NCBI GenBank assembly: GCA_050693875.1
Contig: JBOGWP010000071.1
Location: 1 to 12,604 of the forward strand
From: JBOGWP01 sp050693875
GTDB taxonomy: Bacteria > Actinomycetota > CADDZG01 > JAHWKV01 > JBOGWP01
DNA length: 12,604 nt
Direction of reading: 5' to 3'
This document shows positions 1 to 6,303 of the stretch, in pieces. Below the pieces are notes generated by a model. It worked only from the letters and a program-made list of their open reading frames with translations. It ran no database searches and was not told where the DNA came from. A program made the translations under genes and the position numbers. Every line of letters starts with the position of its first letter. Position 1 is the first letter of the stretch.

Positions 1-37
1 GCGGTCGGACGGTCCGTTGCAGCCGCGAGTTATGCGC
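1..37 (-). other. Partial attC site of integron cassette 2 (cut by window edge)
   Basis: Three bases past the stop of the 90-aa cassette gene the minus strand reads GCGCATAAC (37 to 29), ending in the AAC expected of the R'' box of an attC. It resembles the CCGTATAAC box of the complete attC at 326-390. The following GC-rich stretch would be the L'' arm, but the loop and the R' half (GTTATGC-like) lie beyond position 1. The call rests on position, the box and the analogy with the neighbouring site; the folded structure cannot be checked here. Confidence 0.6.
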
Positions 38-39
38 AA

Positions 40-312
40 TCACCAGTCACCGAGCCGGATTCGTCGGTCGTGCAGGATTGACCAAACATATGCTGACCCA
101 CGTACGAGGTTGCTGATCTCCCCGGGACCCGGAAGAGGGACGAGTTCGAGCGCTTTCTCGAAGTTCGATCGAGTCAGATTCTGCTTTGCGCGGTCAGGGC
201 GGAGAGCATTGCCGTCGACGGAATACTTGAACCGGGCACCGGTGATGGTCGAGAAGGGTTCACCCTCATGAGCGCGGATCCGCTGCCAGACAGTGTCTAT
301 CGAGGGTCTCAC
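40..312 (-). CDS. Integron cassette 2 gene: small conserved-looking protein of unknown function
   Basis: This 90-aa soluble protein starts with GTG at 312-310, with a purine-rich GGAAAGG about nine bases upstream, and ends TGA at 42-40. I see no signal peptide or membrane segment. Its middle (RSNFEKALELVPLPGPGEI, residues about 48-66) and end (LVRGSAYVWSILHDRRIRLG) have the compact, motif-rich look of a single folded alpha/beta domain. Proteins of this pattern seem familiar to me as unnamed small proteins in many bacteria, but I cannot attach a function or family name. It lies between two cassette recombination points, 21 bases from the junction core at 334-328, so it is the cargo of the second cassette. 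With no obvious promoter of its own it probably depends on transcription from upstream. The reading frame is well supported; the function is unknown. Confidence 0.75.
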   Translation of the reverse strand: MRPSIDTVWQRIRAHEGEPFSTITGARFKYSVDGNALRPDRAKQNLTRSNFEKALELVPLPGPGEISNLVRGSAYVWSILHDRRIRLGDW

Positions 313-325
313 GATCGCTACCTTT

Positions 326-390
326 CCGTATAACGGATTGGGCCGTCAGCCGCCGCCGAAGGCGGTCGGTTGCACGGCCGTGTTATACGG
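326..390 (-). other. attC recombination site (complete, 65 bp) of cassette 1
   Basis: Read on the minus strand, the site begins with CCGTATAAC (390-382) and ends with its exact complement GTTATACGG (334-326), giving a 9-bp R''/R' stem. Inside are a second stem, GGCCGT/ACGGCC, and a third, CCG-A-CCGCC/GGCGG-CGG, closed by a TTC loop, with one extrahelical A on one arm. Unequal unpaired spacers (AC against CAATCC) separate the outer and middle stems. Imperfect pairing with bulged bases and unpaired spacers is the hallmark of attC hairpins, which IntI recombines as folded single strands. Length is within the usual range. The core GTTATAC departs by one base from the GTTRRRY consensus. Cutting is predicted between G334 and T333 on the minus strand. 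Confidence 0.88.
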
Positions 391-896
391 CCCGCTTTCA
401 ACCAATCGTTGGGTCGAGACATCGGGAGACACCAAAATCGGTCCCGAGCATCAATCTTCTACTTGTTCTGAAGCAGAGCGAGCTGTGAGCATCCTCGTCA
501 CGAGCCATCTGCCTCCGGTCCGCCGCCAAAACAACACAATCCTCCCAGACACGTGCACCGACGAACCCCCTTCGTGGGGTCGCAGCACCTCGCGGAAGGA
601 ACCGAGAACATAGGCCTGGTCTCCTATCACATCAACTATGTCGTACTCGGGCTCGTAGGCGGAGGTGTCGAACATGCCGAAGACTTGCTGGAAGGCTTCT
701 CTAACGGCCTCTCGGCCTTCGATCGGTCCTTGGTTGTGCCAAAGCACGCGGGAGTCTTCGGCAAAAAAGTCGATGAAGTCCGGAGATCGACCACTCCTGA
801 AAGCATCATCCAACTTTTTGAGGGCCTCGGCGAACTCCTTTTCAGTCACGGCGGATTGCCTGCTTCTGCGAGGGCCGGCCCGTAGGGTCTGTATAA
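334..896 (-). mobile_element. Integron gene cassette 1 (563 bp)
   Basis: The segment lies between two copies of the core GTTATAC on the minus strand: one at 897-891 (the attI side) and one at 334-328 (the attC side). Excision between G and T of each core would release 563 bp containing one gene (451-849) and its attC. Gene and attC have the standard relative orientation, gene first and attC after it, and almost the whole segment is gene plus site. This is the classic one-gene cassette plan. No promoter is obvious inside it. Confidence 0.82.
451..849 (-). CDS. Integron cassette 1 gene: SnoaL/DUF4440-like NTF2-fold protein
   Basis: This 132-aa protein starts with GTG at 849. Its sequence follows the NTF2-like plan. 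A first helix (residues about 2-18, FAEALKKLDDAFRSG) leads into the FIDFFAEDSRVLWHNQGPIEGREAVREAF segment typical of SnoaL-like and ketosteroid-isomerase-like proteins (residues about 25-53). A curved beta sheet follows, with YVLGSFREVLRP and VSGRIVLFWRRTGGRWLVTRML near the end. Proteins of this fold bind or convert small hydrophobic molecules, or act as stand-alone binding domains; the substrate here cannot be predicted. Length is normal for the family. It is cargo of the first cassette next to attI, the position nearest any integron promoter. Its base composition looks somewhat less GC-rich than the chromosomal genes to the right, as expected of captured DNA. The fold call is strong; function is unknown. 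Confidence 0.87.
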   Translation of the reverse strand: MTEKEFAEALKKLDDAFRSGRSPDFIDFFAEDSRVLWHNQGPIEGREAVREAFQQVFGMFDTSAYEPEYDIVDVIGDQAYVLGSFREVLRPHEGGSSVHVSGRIVLFWRRTGGRWLVTRMLTARSASEQVED

Positions 897-960
897 CTCC
901 TGTTTAGACGGGTCAGGTTAAGACCGCCCCGGTCGAGATAACGACGGGGGGTGCTGTGGG
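891..960 (-). other. Putative attI site of the integron
   Basis: Between the 3' end of intI and the first cassette the minus strand reads GTCTAAAC-AGGA-GTTATAC (909 to 891). This is an inverted weak core, a four-base gap and the true core, closely matching the layout of the attI1 simple site (CCTAAAAC, a short gap, then GTTAGGC). Further upstream on the minus strand, CGTTATCTC near 937-945 could be an accessory integrase-binding repeat. Unlike attC, there is no long hairpin here, as expected for attI, which recombines as double-stranded DNA. The exact outer boundary is a guess; the core at 891-897 is the firm part. Confidence 0.68.
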
Positions 961-1038
961 GCCTGCGTCGGCACCGCTGGTGACGTGCCGATCTGCTCGA
1001 TCCATCTTCCATCACTTGAATCGCGTCGTCTTCCGTGG

Positions 1039-2107
1039 TTACCTGCCCCTGCGGTCAGTATCAAGCTCAATCCAGCCTAGCCCACGCGAACCGACATGGA
1101 TGCCGTCCAGGGGGCTGGGCACGCCATGGCCGCCACGGTTCAGGACGTGGGTGTAGATCTGGGTGGTGCGTACGTCCTTGTGGCCGAGAAGCTCCTGCAC
1201 CGTCCGGATGTCGTAGCCATCTTCCAGCAGATGCGTCGCGAACGAGTGGCGAAACGTGTGGGCAGTTGCATGCTTGGCGATACCGGCACGCAGCACGGCG
1301 GCTCGGACGGCCTTCTGCACGACCGATTCGTGCAGGTGATAGCGATGCCGTACCCCGGTACTCCGGTCGAGATAGTAGGAGGTAGCTGGGAAGACCCACT
1401 GCCATCCCCACTCGCGATCGGCGTTGCGGTACTTCCTTGCGAGCGCATCGGGCATCGGCGCTCGTCCGAGTCCGCTGGCGAGATCGGCGTCGTGTTGCCT
1501 GCGCACCGCTCGCAGATGCTCCTTGAGCGGCCCCCGGAGCTGATCGGGCAGCATCGTGACGCGGTCCTTTTGGCCCTTGCCGTCGCGCACGATCAGTTCC
1601 CTGCGCTCGAAATCGAGATCCTTGACCCGCCCGCTCAAGGCCTCTGTAATCCTTGGTCCGGCCCCGTAGAGGAGCATGCAGACCAGGCGAGGAACGCCCT
1701 CCACGAACGACAAGATGGTCTGCACCTCCTTCCGCGACAGAACCACCGGAAGACGCTTGGGCTTGCGCGCTCGCACCACTCCGTCGATCCGGTCCAGCGG
1801 CTGTCCGAGAACCTGCTCGTAGAAGAAGAGCAATGCGGCGAGCGCCTGGTTTTGCGTGGATGCGGCGACGTTCTGGTCGACGGCGAGATGGGTGAGAAAG
1901 GCGTTGACGGCCGGCTCCCGAAGCAAGCGCGGATGCGTGGTTGCGTGGAATCGAAAGGTAACGCCCGACCCAATGAGCGTAGGCCTTCACGGTCTTGGGG
2001 CTGTAGTGGCGGGCCTGAAGGACCTCGATGACCCGGCTCTGAAAGCGCGGCGCGCTCTCCGCATGCAAACCCGGCACAGGCCGACCGGGCACGGCGGAAA
2101 CGCTCAT
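1039..2107 (-). pseudogene. intI: Integron integrase IntI, interrupted by a +1 frameshift
   Basis: This is a tyrosine recombinase that would insert and excise cassettes at attI and attC. The best start is ATG at 2107 with GGAG six bases upstream. The N-terminal core-binding domain (QARHYSPKTVKAYAHWVGRYL, residues 31-51) is in one frame and the rest continues in another. Removing one base of the TTT run at 1956-1954 joins them into 355 residues, the size of known IntI proteins (about 320-350). The rebuilt protein has R152 (GAGPRITEAL), the GKGQKDR lysine loop, H283 and R286 (HTFRHSFATHLL), H309 (LLGHKDV) and Y318 (QIYTHV). The IntI-specific insertion RKYRNADREWGWQWVFPA (about 224-241) separates it from XerC/D. 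A proline replaces the usual methionine before the first catalytic arginine. It reads toward the cassettes rather than away from them. Whether the frameshift is real or a sequencing error is open. Confidence 0.88.
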
Positions 2108-2396
2108 GGCGACTCCGTCGGCGGGAGTTTCATCGCGGGAGGCGACGGCCACGGTTCAGAAGGGTCCCGTCGGCGGCGCAGGCCTCACCGGCAGAGAGGC
2201 TGTCTCCGATTCCAGTTCCTTGTCCGGCATTTCGCCGACTTCGAGGTTTTGGGTGTCCAATGGGGCCTTCCTTCGATGTTCGCCGTCTGCCCTGGTGAGG
2301 AAGGGTTCTGCCCGGTTCAGGTAAGTTGCATCGTACCCATCGGCTATGACAGGAACGCGCCCTCCGAAGGTCGCATGCGGTTTCCGTCCTGAGGTA
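2108..2396. other. Intergenic region upstream of intI; no gene supported
   Basis: The stretch lies between the intI start and the stop of the hydrolase gene, both on the minus strand. A 24-codon ORF starting ATGCCGGACAAGG (about 2230-2156, minus) lies just upstream of intI and could be a leader peptide, but nothing beyond an open frame supports it. I looked for a LexA-type box (GAAC-N4-GTTC), since integrase genes are often SOS-controlled, and saw none. No convincing -35/-10 pair or terminator hairpin with a T-run was found. Confidence 0.4.
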
Positions 2397-4436
2397 TCAG
2401 AGCCGCCGCGACCGCAGCAGACGCGAAGCGATGACGGCCGCTGCCACCGCCGCACCGAGGATCGCAGCTGCGAGGACGAGGGCGAGGGGCGGCCTCTCGG
2501 CGGCGTCCTTCCGTACGACCCTCGCGCCCACGACCCTGTCGACCGGCAGGGTTCCCGAGGCCGCCGGCACTGTCGGGGATGCCCCCGCCGTCGGCGCCGC
2601 GTGCTCCGACGCAGACGATGGCCCCAAGGGCGGGCGCGGCGGGGCTCCCGCAGTCGTCCGGACCTCCCCGGGGGGCGAGGCCGGAGACTCCGCCCCCGAG
2701 CGTCGCCGCGTCGGGAGCTCGACCGTCACCTCGTCGACGATCGTGGACGACGGCACATTGTCGGGCCGAAGGAATGGAAGGTCGACATTGCCGACCTCCA
2801 CGAGGACTTCGTGGCCGGGCCGGAAGCGCCACGAGCTCCCGTTGAGCGGGATCTCGATCGACAGCGTTCCCGGCGCGCCCACGTACTTCCACGTCCCCCG
2901 GTCAACGAGCTGGACCCGGCCCTCGGGCGACCGGTCCCACACCTTCGCGTCATACTGGACATCGGCGCCCGCCAGCGTGGCGCGCAGGCGGACCCGCCCC
3001 TGGCCCAGATACCAGAACCCGTCCGGTGAGAGCGCCTCCGCAAGCCGCCGGACGATGACGCCGAGCCCCAGCGCCCCCGAGGTGTCGACGAGGGTGGGCG
3101 CCAGCGGGTCGATCAGTCGCCCCGCCAGCAGGGGGACGAGCGGGTCGGCGGGCAGTCCCGACAGCGGCGCCGACGGCGCGACGAGCACGAGCGGCCCCTC
3201 GGCGGAGAAGGTGGTGACGCCGTCCGCCAGGCGCTCGAGGTCCGGCCCGCTCACGACCTCGCCCTGGCCCGAGGCGGCGACGACCTCCGCCGCAGTGACG
3301 CCGAAGCGAGGAGCGGGTCCCCGGCCGATCAGCCAGTAGTCGAACCAGTCGACGAGGAGCCCGCTCGCCGCGGCCACGTCACGGCCCTTGTTGCGCGCCC
3401 GGGGATGGCCCAGGTCGCCCAGGTACAGCTTGATTGGGTAGGCGGGGTCGGCGGCCCGCAGGATGCGGAACATCCGCAGCGCCTCCTCGGCCGGGAAGAG
3501 ATCGTCCGTCCAGCCCTGGATCGCCAGCACCGGCACCTGCCGGGAGGGTTCCCGGACCTCCTCGAGCCACCCCCGCTGCCATGCGATCGACCGCAAGGTC
3601 GCCAGCTCCCGGACCCCCGCCCCCACGATCGGGTCGCGCACCCCAGCGACCTCGAACGGCTCCCCTGCCGCCACCCGGACCGCCAGCGCAGCGAGCGCCG
3701 GATCGTAGTTCGGGTAGGGACGTGACGGCTCTCGGCGCAGGCCTCCGCCGAAGAGCGCCGCCAGGTAGCCGAGCTTGGGTGCCCCGACGACCTCGGTCGG
3801 GTCGGCCCTGCCGTTCGGAAGCAGGGAGGCGACAAGGTCGCTCCAGGTGGCCACCGGTGCGACCGCGCGGACGCGCACACCGCGCCCGCCGGGCGTCGTC
3901 CACGTCGAGCCGCTGGCGATCAACCACGTCTGCCCCCCGCCGTAGGAGACTCCGGTGACGCCCACCCGGCCGGGGTCGATGGCAAATCGCGTATCGTCGG
4001 CCACCGCGGAGACAAGCGCCCGAAGATCGGCGACCTCGGCGTCCAGCCTGGCCAGCGTGCTCAGTCCCCACGAGAGCCCGAACCCTCGCCCCGAGTACCG
4101 CATCACCGCATACCCCCGATCGGCGAAGAACTCGTCGCCCGGGTAGCCGGTCTGCGAGGCGGCGGTGTCCTTGCTTCCTCCCCACCCGTGAAGGACGACG
4201 AGGAGGGGGGCGAGGCGGCCCTTGGGGAGCCGGTCCGGGAGCCGGAGGTCCACGTCGAGGGCGACTCCCCCGCTGCCCGCGAGAAAGCCGGTGCAGGCTC
4301 TCGCTCCGTCCGGCCGGTCGCAGACCAGGCCGGAGGCTGTTCCATCGAGGAGGTCACTCGCCCCGGCCGCAGCCGGGAGCGCGAGCAGCGTCCCGATCAG
4401 GCAGAGGGCGGCCACGAGGCGGCCAGAATCGGGCAC
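2397..4436 (-). CDS. Secreted, membrane-anchored CocE/S15-type alpha/beta hydrolase
   Basis: This 679-aa protein starts with GTG at 4436. Residues 1-26 form a signal peptide (hydrophobic LVAALCLIGTLLALPAAAGA). The alpha/beta-hydrolase domain follows: oxyanion region LLVVLHGWGGSKD (78-90), nucleophile elbow GVSYGGG with Ser164, acidic residue in GWTDD (311-312) and histidine in GDLGHPRA (His344). Residues about 440-600 match the beta-jelly-roll domain of X-prolyl dipeptidyl peptidases and cocaine esterases (LRPDNVPSSTIVDEVTVELP at its end). Then come a Pro/Ala-rich linker (about 600-645) and a C-terminal hydrophobic helix (about 650-671) ending in basic RLLRSRRL. It therefore probably acts outside the membrane, tethered at its C-terminus. 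Family members are serine hydrolases acting on esters, amides or Xaa-Pro peptides; the substrate is not predictable. The start lies six bases after the stop of the lipid kinase gene, so the two are probably co-translated. Confidence 0.88.
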   Translation of the reverse strand: MPDSGRLVAALCLIGTLLALPAAAGASDLLDGTASGLVCDRPDGARACTGFLAGSGGVALDVDLRLPDRLPKGRLAPLLVVLHGWGGSKDTAASQTGYPGDEFFADRGYAVMRYSGRGFGLSWGLSTLARLDAEVADLRALVSAVADDTRFAIDPGRVGVTGVSYGGGQTWLIASGSTWTTPGGRGVRVRAVAPVATWSDLVASLLPNGRADPTEVVGAPKLGYLAALFGGGLRREPSRPYPNYDPALAALAVRVAAGEPFEVAGVRDPIVGAGVRELATLRSIAWQRGWLEEVREPSRQVPVLAIQGWTDDLFPAEEALRMFRILRAADPAYPIKLYLGDLGHPRARNKGRDVAAASGLLVDWFDYWLIGRGPAPRFGVTAAEVVAASGQGEVVSGPDLERLADGVTTFSAEGPLVLVAPSAPLSGLPADPLVPLLAGRLIDPLAPTLVDTSGALGLGVIVRRLAEALSPDGFWYLGQGRVRLRATLAGADVQYDAKVWDRSPEGRVQLVDRGTWKYVGAPGTLSIEIPLNGSSWRFRPGHEVLVEVGNVDLPFLRPDNVPSSTIVDEVTVELPTRRRSGAESPASPPGEVRTTAGAPPRPPLGPSSASEHAAPTAGASPTVPAASGTLPVDRVVGARVVRKDAAERPPLALVLAAAILGAAVAAAVIASRLLRSRRL

Positions 4437-4442
4437 GCCGCC

Positions 4443-5363
4443 TCAGATCTTGAGCCGGAGGGTCCCCGGGCAGATCTCGAAGACGGCGGGGGTGCGTCCG
4501 AGGATCTCGCCGTCGGCCTCGATCTGCAGCGGCTCGCGGGTTGTGATCTCCACCCGCTTCGACAGGAACGTCTTGATGGCGGGCGAAGGAATGTGCTCTC
4601 CCTTGTACACCTTGGTGATCGCGGCGACGTAGTCGCCCTTGGTCCCCACCTGGATCAGCACGTCGAAGGCCCCGTCGCCCGGGTGGGCCTTCGGCGCGAC
4701 GTGCATCCCCCCGCCGTAGAACTGCGCGTTGGCGACGACGAGGTTGGTGATGCGGCCCTCGTAGCTGTGCGCGTCCATCGCCACGGTCCCCTCGGTGGCC
4801 TTGCACGTGCCGAGTACCATCCAGAAGCCGAGCAAGTACCGAACCCGTCCGAGGCGGCGTGGAAGTCGCTCGGCGCGCCGGACCACCTCCCCGCCGAATC
4901 CGGCCTCGCCGATGTTCGGGAAGTAGCGGACCGCCTCTCCCCCGTCCTGCCGGTAGGTGATCCGGCCCACGTCGACCGTGAGCGTCGTGTCTCCCTTGAG
5001 GTGCTCCACGGCGTCCACGGGCTTGGCCGGCAGCCCAAAGGTGCGGATGTAGTCGCTCCCCGATCCGGCCGAGAGAACCCCGAGCACCGCCTCCGGGTTG
5101 CGAGGCCCCGACTCCCCCATCATGCCGTTGACGACCTCGTGGATCGTTCCGTCGCCGCCGACCGCCACGAGGTAGCGGGACCCTCCCTCGATGGCCTCGC
5201 GGGCGAGGTCGACGGCGTGGCCGCGGCGTTCGGTTAGGTGCAGGTCGAAAGGGATGCCCGCCTCCCCGAGGATGCGCGGCAGCATGCCGGAGTCCTTGCC
5301 GACCAACCCCTTTCCGGCTCGCCCGTTCGCGATGACGAACGCCGTTCCGAAGGGGCTCCCCAC
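4443..5363 (-). CDS. Diacylglycerol kinase family lipid kinase (YegS/DgkB type)
   Basis: This 306-aa cytoplasmic enzyme starts with GTG at 5363; the usual family length is about 300. The N-terminal nucleotide-binding domain shows VIANGRAGKG (10-19), in place of the common NP-x-SG motif, the family signature GGDGT (69-73) followed by VVNG (77-80), and the third loop SAGSGSDYIRTFGLP (98-112). The C-terminal half is the beta-rich lipid-binding domain (NIGEAGFGGEVV; NLVVANAQFYGGGM), ending in the conserved IEADGE segment. Members phosphorylate diacylglycerol or related lipids with ATP and feed phosphatidate back to phospholipid synthesis; some have other lipid or polyketide substrates. It is the first gene of a tight pair with the secreted hydrolase, which suggests a shared envelope-related role, though that is inference. 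The ribosome-binding site is weak. Confidence 0.92.
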   Translation of the reverse strand: MGSPFGTAFVIANGRAGKGLVGKDSGMLPRILGEAGIPFDLHLTERRGHAVDLAREAIEGGSRYLVAVGGDGTIHEVVNGMMGESGPRNPEAVLGVLSAGSGSDYIRTFGLPAKPVDAVEHLKGDTTLTVDVGRITYRQDGGEAVRYFPNIGEAGFGGEVVRRAERLPRRLGRVRYLLGFWMVLGTCKATEGTVAMDAHSYEGRITNLVVANAQFYGGGMHVAPKAHPGDGAFDVLIQVGTKGDYVAAITKVYKGEHIPSPAIKTFLSKRVEITTREPLQIEADGEILGRTPAVFEICPGTLRLKI

Positions 5364-5531
5364 GCGCCGGATACTACCGCTCGGATCGCGATCGAATGCG
5401 GGTCAGGCGGCGGGGGGGGGACGGGCTCGTGGAGCAGGCCCTCGGAGAGCGTGCGGATCTCATCGCGGATGCGACCGGACGTCGTCGGCATCCTGCATCC
5501 GGGCCGGGTCATCCAGCTTCCAGTCGTCCCC
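5364..5531. other. Intergenic region with a G9 run; no gene supported
   Basis: This is the leader region of the lipid kinase gene. It contains a run of nine G at 5412-5420, a likely hotspot for slippage in replication and in sequencing. On the minus strand a short coding-like stretch beginning ATGACCCGG at 5512 (peptide GRIRDEIRTLSEGLLHEP) runs into this poly-C tract. It may be a scrap of a small gene, but I recognise no family and do not call it. Confidence 0.35.
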
Positions 5532-5712
5532 TCAAGCGGGGGCTTCCTGCCGGGCGGCTGCCCGGAGCTGCTCCTTGGCAAACCGCTCGGCGAGGATCAA
5601 CAGGAAGCTTGACGCGGGCTCCCCTGGAAAGGTCCTCGAAGCGCTCACCGACAACCCGCTCGACGGTCTCCACAGGGAAGATTCCGCCGAACTCCTGCTC
5701 CAGCCGTCGCAC
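5532..5712 (-). pseudogene. Frameshifted three-helix-bundle protein of the ArsC-associated type
   Basis: Two minus-strand frames join into one small helical protein. SHIVRRLEQEFGGIFP and ETVERVVGERFEDLSRGARVK (to about 5608) continue after one surplus base near 5607 as FLLILAERFAKEQLRAAARQ, ending at TGA 5534-5532. The pattern matches the short three-helix-bundle dimerisation domain that in actinobacteria stands alone or is fused to the front of low-molecular-weight-phosphatase-type ArsC arsenate reductases. It lies back to back with arsR, the expected context. No good start codon exists: GTG at 5712 cuts into helix 1, and the preceding in-frame codons (PEAFADRAALSHI) run back to a TGA near 5752. 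There is therefore either a second defect or a lost start. No phosphatase domain follows. The family assignment is from memory of the pattern. Confidence 0.62.
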
Positions 5713-5841
5713 GATGTGGCTGAGTGCGGCCCTGTCGGCGAACGCCTCCGGTCACGGCGTTCCCCCCGGGCCGGCGGCCGAGCCTAGGGGGTGTCGCTGG
5801 AATGGTCACGTGGCCTCCCCAATGGATAGAGATCGAGATTC

Positions 5842-5876
5842 TTGGCGGAGAGTTCGAAGGATGTCAATATTGACCA
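5842..5876 (+). promoter_or_regulatory. arsR promoter with palindromic ArsR operator over the -10 box
   Basis: A -35 box TTGGCG (5842-5847) lies exactly 17 bases before a -10 box CAATAT (5865-5870), and the predicted start of transcription falls at or next to the arsR ATG (5877). A perfect 12-bp palindrome, GTCAATATTGAC (5863-5874), covers the -10 box. ArsR-family repressors commonly bind such TCAA...TTGA palindromes over their own promoters. The layout implies autorepression relieved by metalloid binding and a leaderless message. This fits the lack of a Shine-Dalgarno sequence at the usual distance. Confidence 0.68.
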
Positions 5877-6248
5877 ATGGCGAAGCCCACTCTCCCCGAG
5901 CTGCGGCCCGAGGCAGATGCCTGCTGCGGCGTGGACCTCGGCAGTCCGCTGGACGAGTCCGACGCGACCGAGCTTGCTCGGGCATTCCAGGCGTTGGCCG
6001 ATCCGGCTCGCCTCAGGCTCTTCAGCTTGATCGCGTCACAGCAGGCAGGCGAGGTGTGCGCCTGCGCCCTCGTCGAACCGCTCGGACGGTCGCAGCCGAC
6101 GGTGAGCCACCACCTTCGGGTGCTCTACGAAGCGGGGCTGGTCGACCGGGAGCGGCGCGGGACATGGATCTGGTATCGAGCCGTGCCGAGCCGGGTGGAA
6201 GCGCTGAGGGCGGCCTTGGGCTCCGTGACGATCGCAGCGAGCGCATAG
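5877..6248 (+). CDS. arsR: ArsR/SmtB-family metalloid-sensing repressor
   Basis: This 123-aa winged-helix protein starts with ATG at 5877. The core reads ALADPARLRLFSLIAS (39-54), then EVCACALVEPLG (59-70), then the DNA-recognition helix SQPTVSHHLRVLYEAGLV (72-89) and the beta wing RRGTWIWYRAVP (93-104). Candidate ligands for trivalent arsenic or antimony are Cys16-Cys17 near the N-terminus together with Cys61 and Cys63. This CC-plus-helix-3-cysteine arrangement is the one described for the corynebacterial ArsR, rather than the ELCVCDL site of E. coli. An N-terminal start is needed to keep the CC pair, supporting ATG 5877 even without a Shine-Dalgarno sequence. It is divergent from the decayed three-helix gene and convergent with the helicase gene. 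With no arsC or arsenite pump in the window, its targets must lie elsewhere or it is an orphan. It could instead sense another soft metal. Confidence 0.92.
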   Translation: MAKPTLPELRPEADACCGVDLGSPLDESDATELARAFQALADPARLRLFSLIASQQAGEVCACALVEPLGRSQPTVSHHLRVLYEAGLVDRERRGTWIWYRAVPSRVEALRAALGSVTIAASA

Positions 6249-6303
6249 CTGGACTCCCCGGCCGATTCCCTCGCCCGTCGGGAGGCGGAGGCGGCGACGG
6301 CGG

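Noticed and set aside
1096..2031. A 311-codon plus-strand open frame opposite intI
   Set aside because: No protein-like motifs; it is the complement shadow of the integrase in GC-rich DNA.
1067..2152. A 361-codon minus-strand open frame over the integrase region
   Set aside because: Only its first ~65 residues are integrase; the rest is out-of-frame Arg/Ser/Ala-rich translation of the intI coding DNA. The real protein switches to the frame ending at 1039.
2108..2400. LexA/SOS box controlling intI
   Set aside because: No GAAC-N4-GTTC palindrome or close variant is present upstream of the intI start.
2156..2455. A 99-codon minus-strand ORF between the hydrolase and intI
   Set aside because: It overlaps the hydrolase 3' end, lacks a ribosome site, and its sequence shows no domain pattern. 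At most its last 24 codons could be a leader peptide.
4188..5237. A 349-codon plus-strand open frame opposite the lipid kinase and hydrolase start
   Set aside because: The opposite strand carries all lipid-kinase motifs; this frame is their GC-rich shadow.
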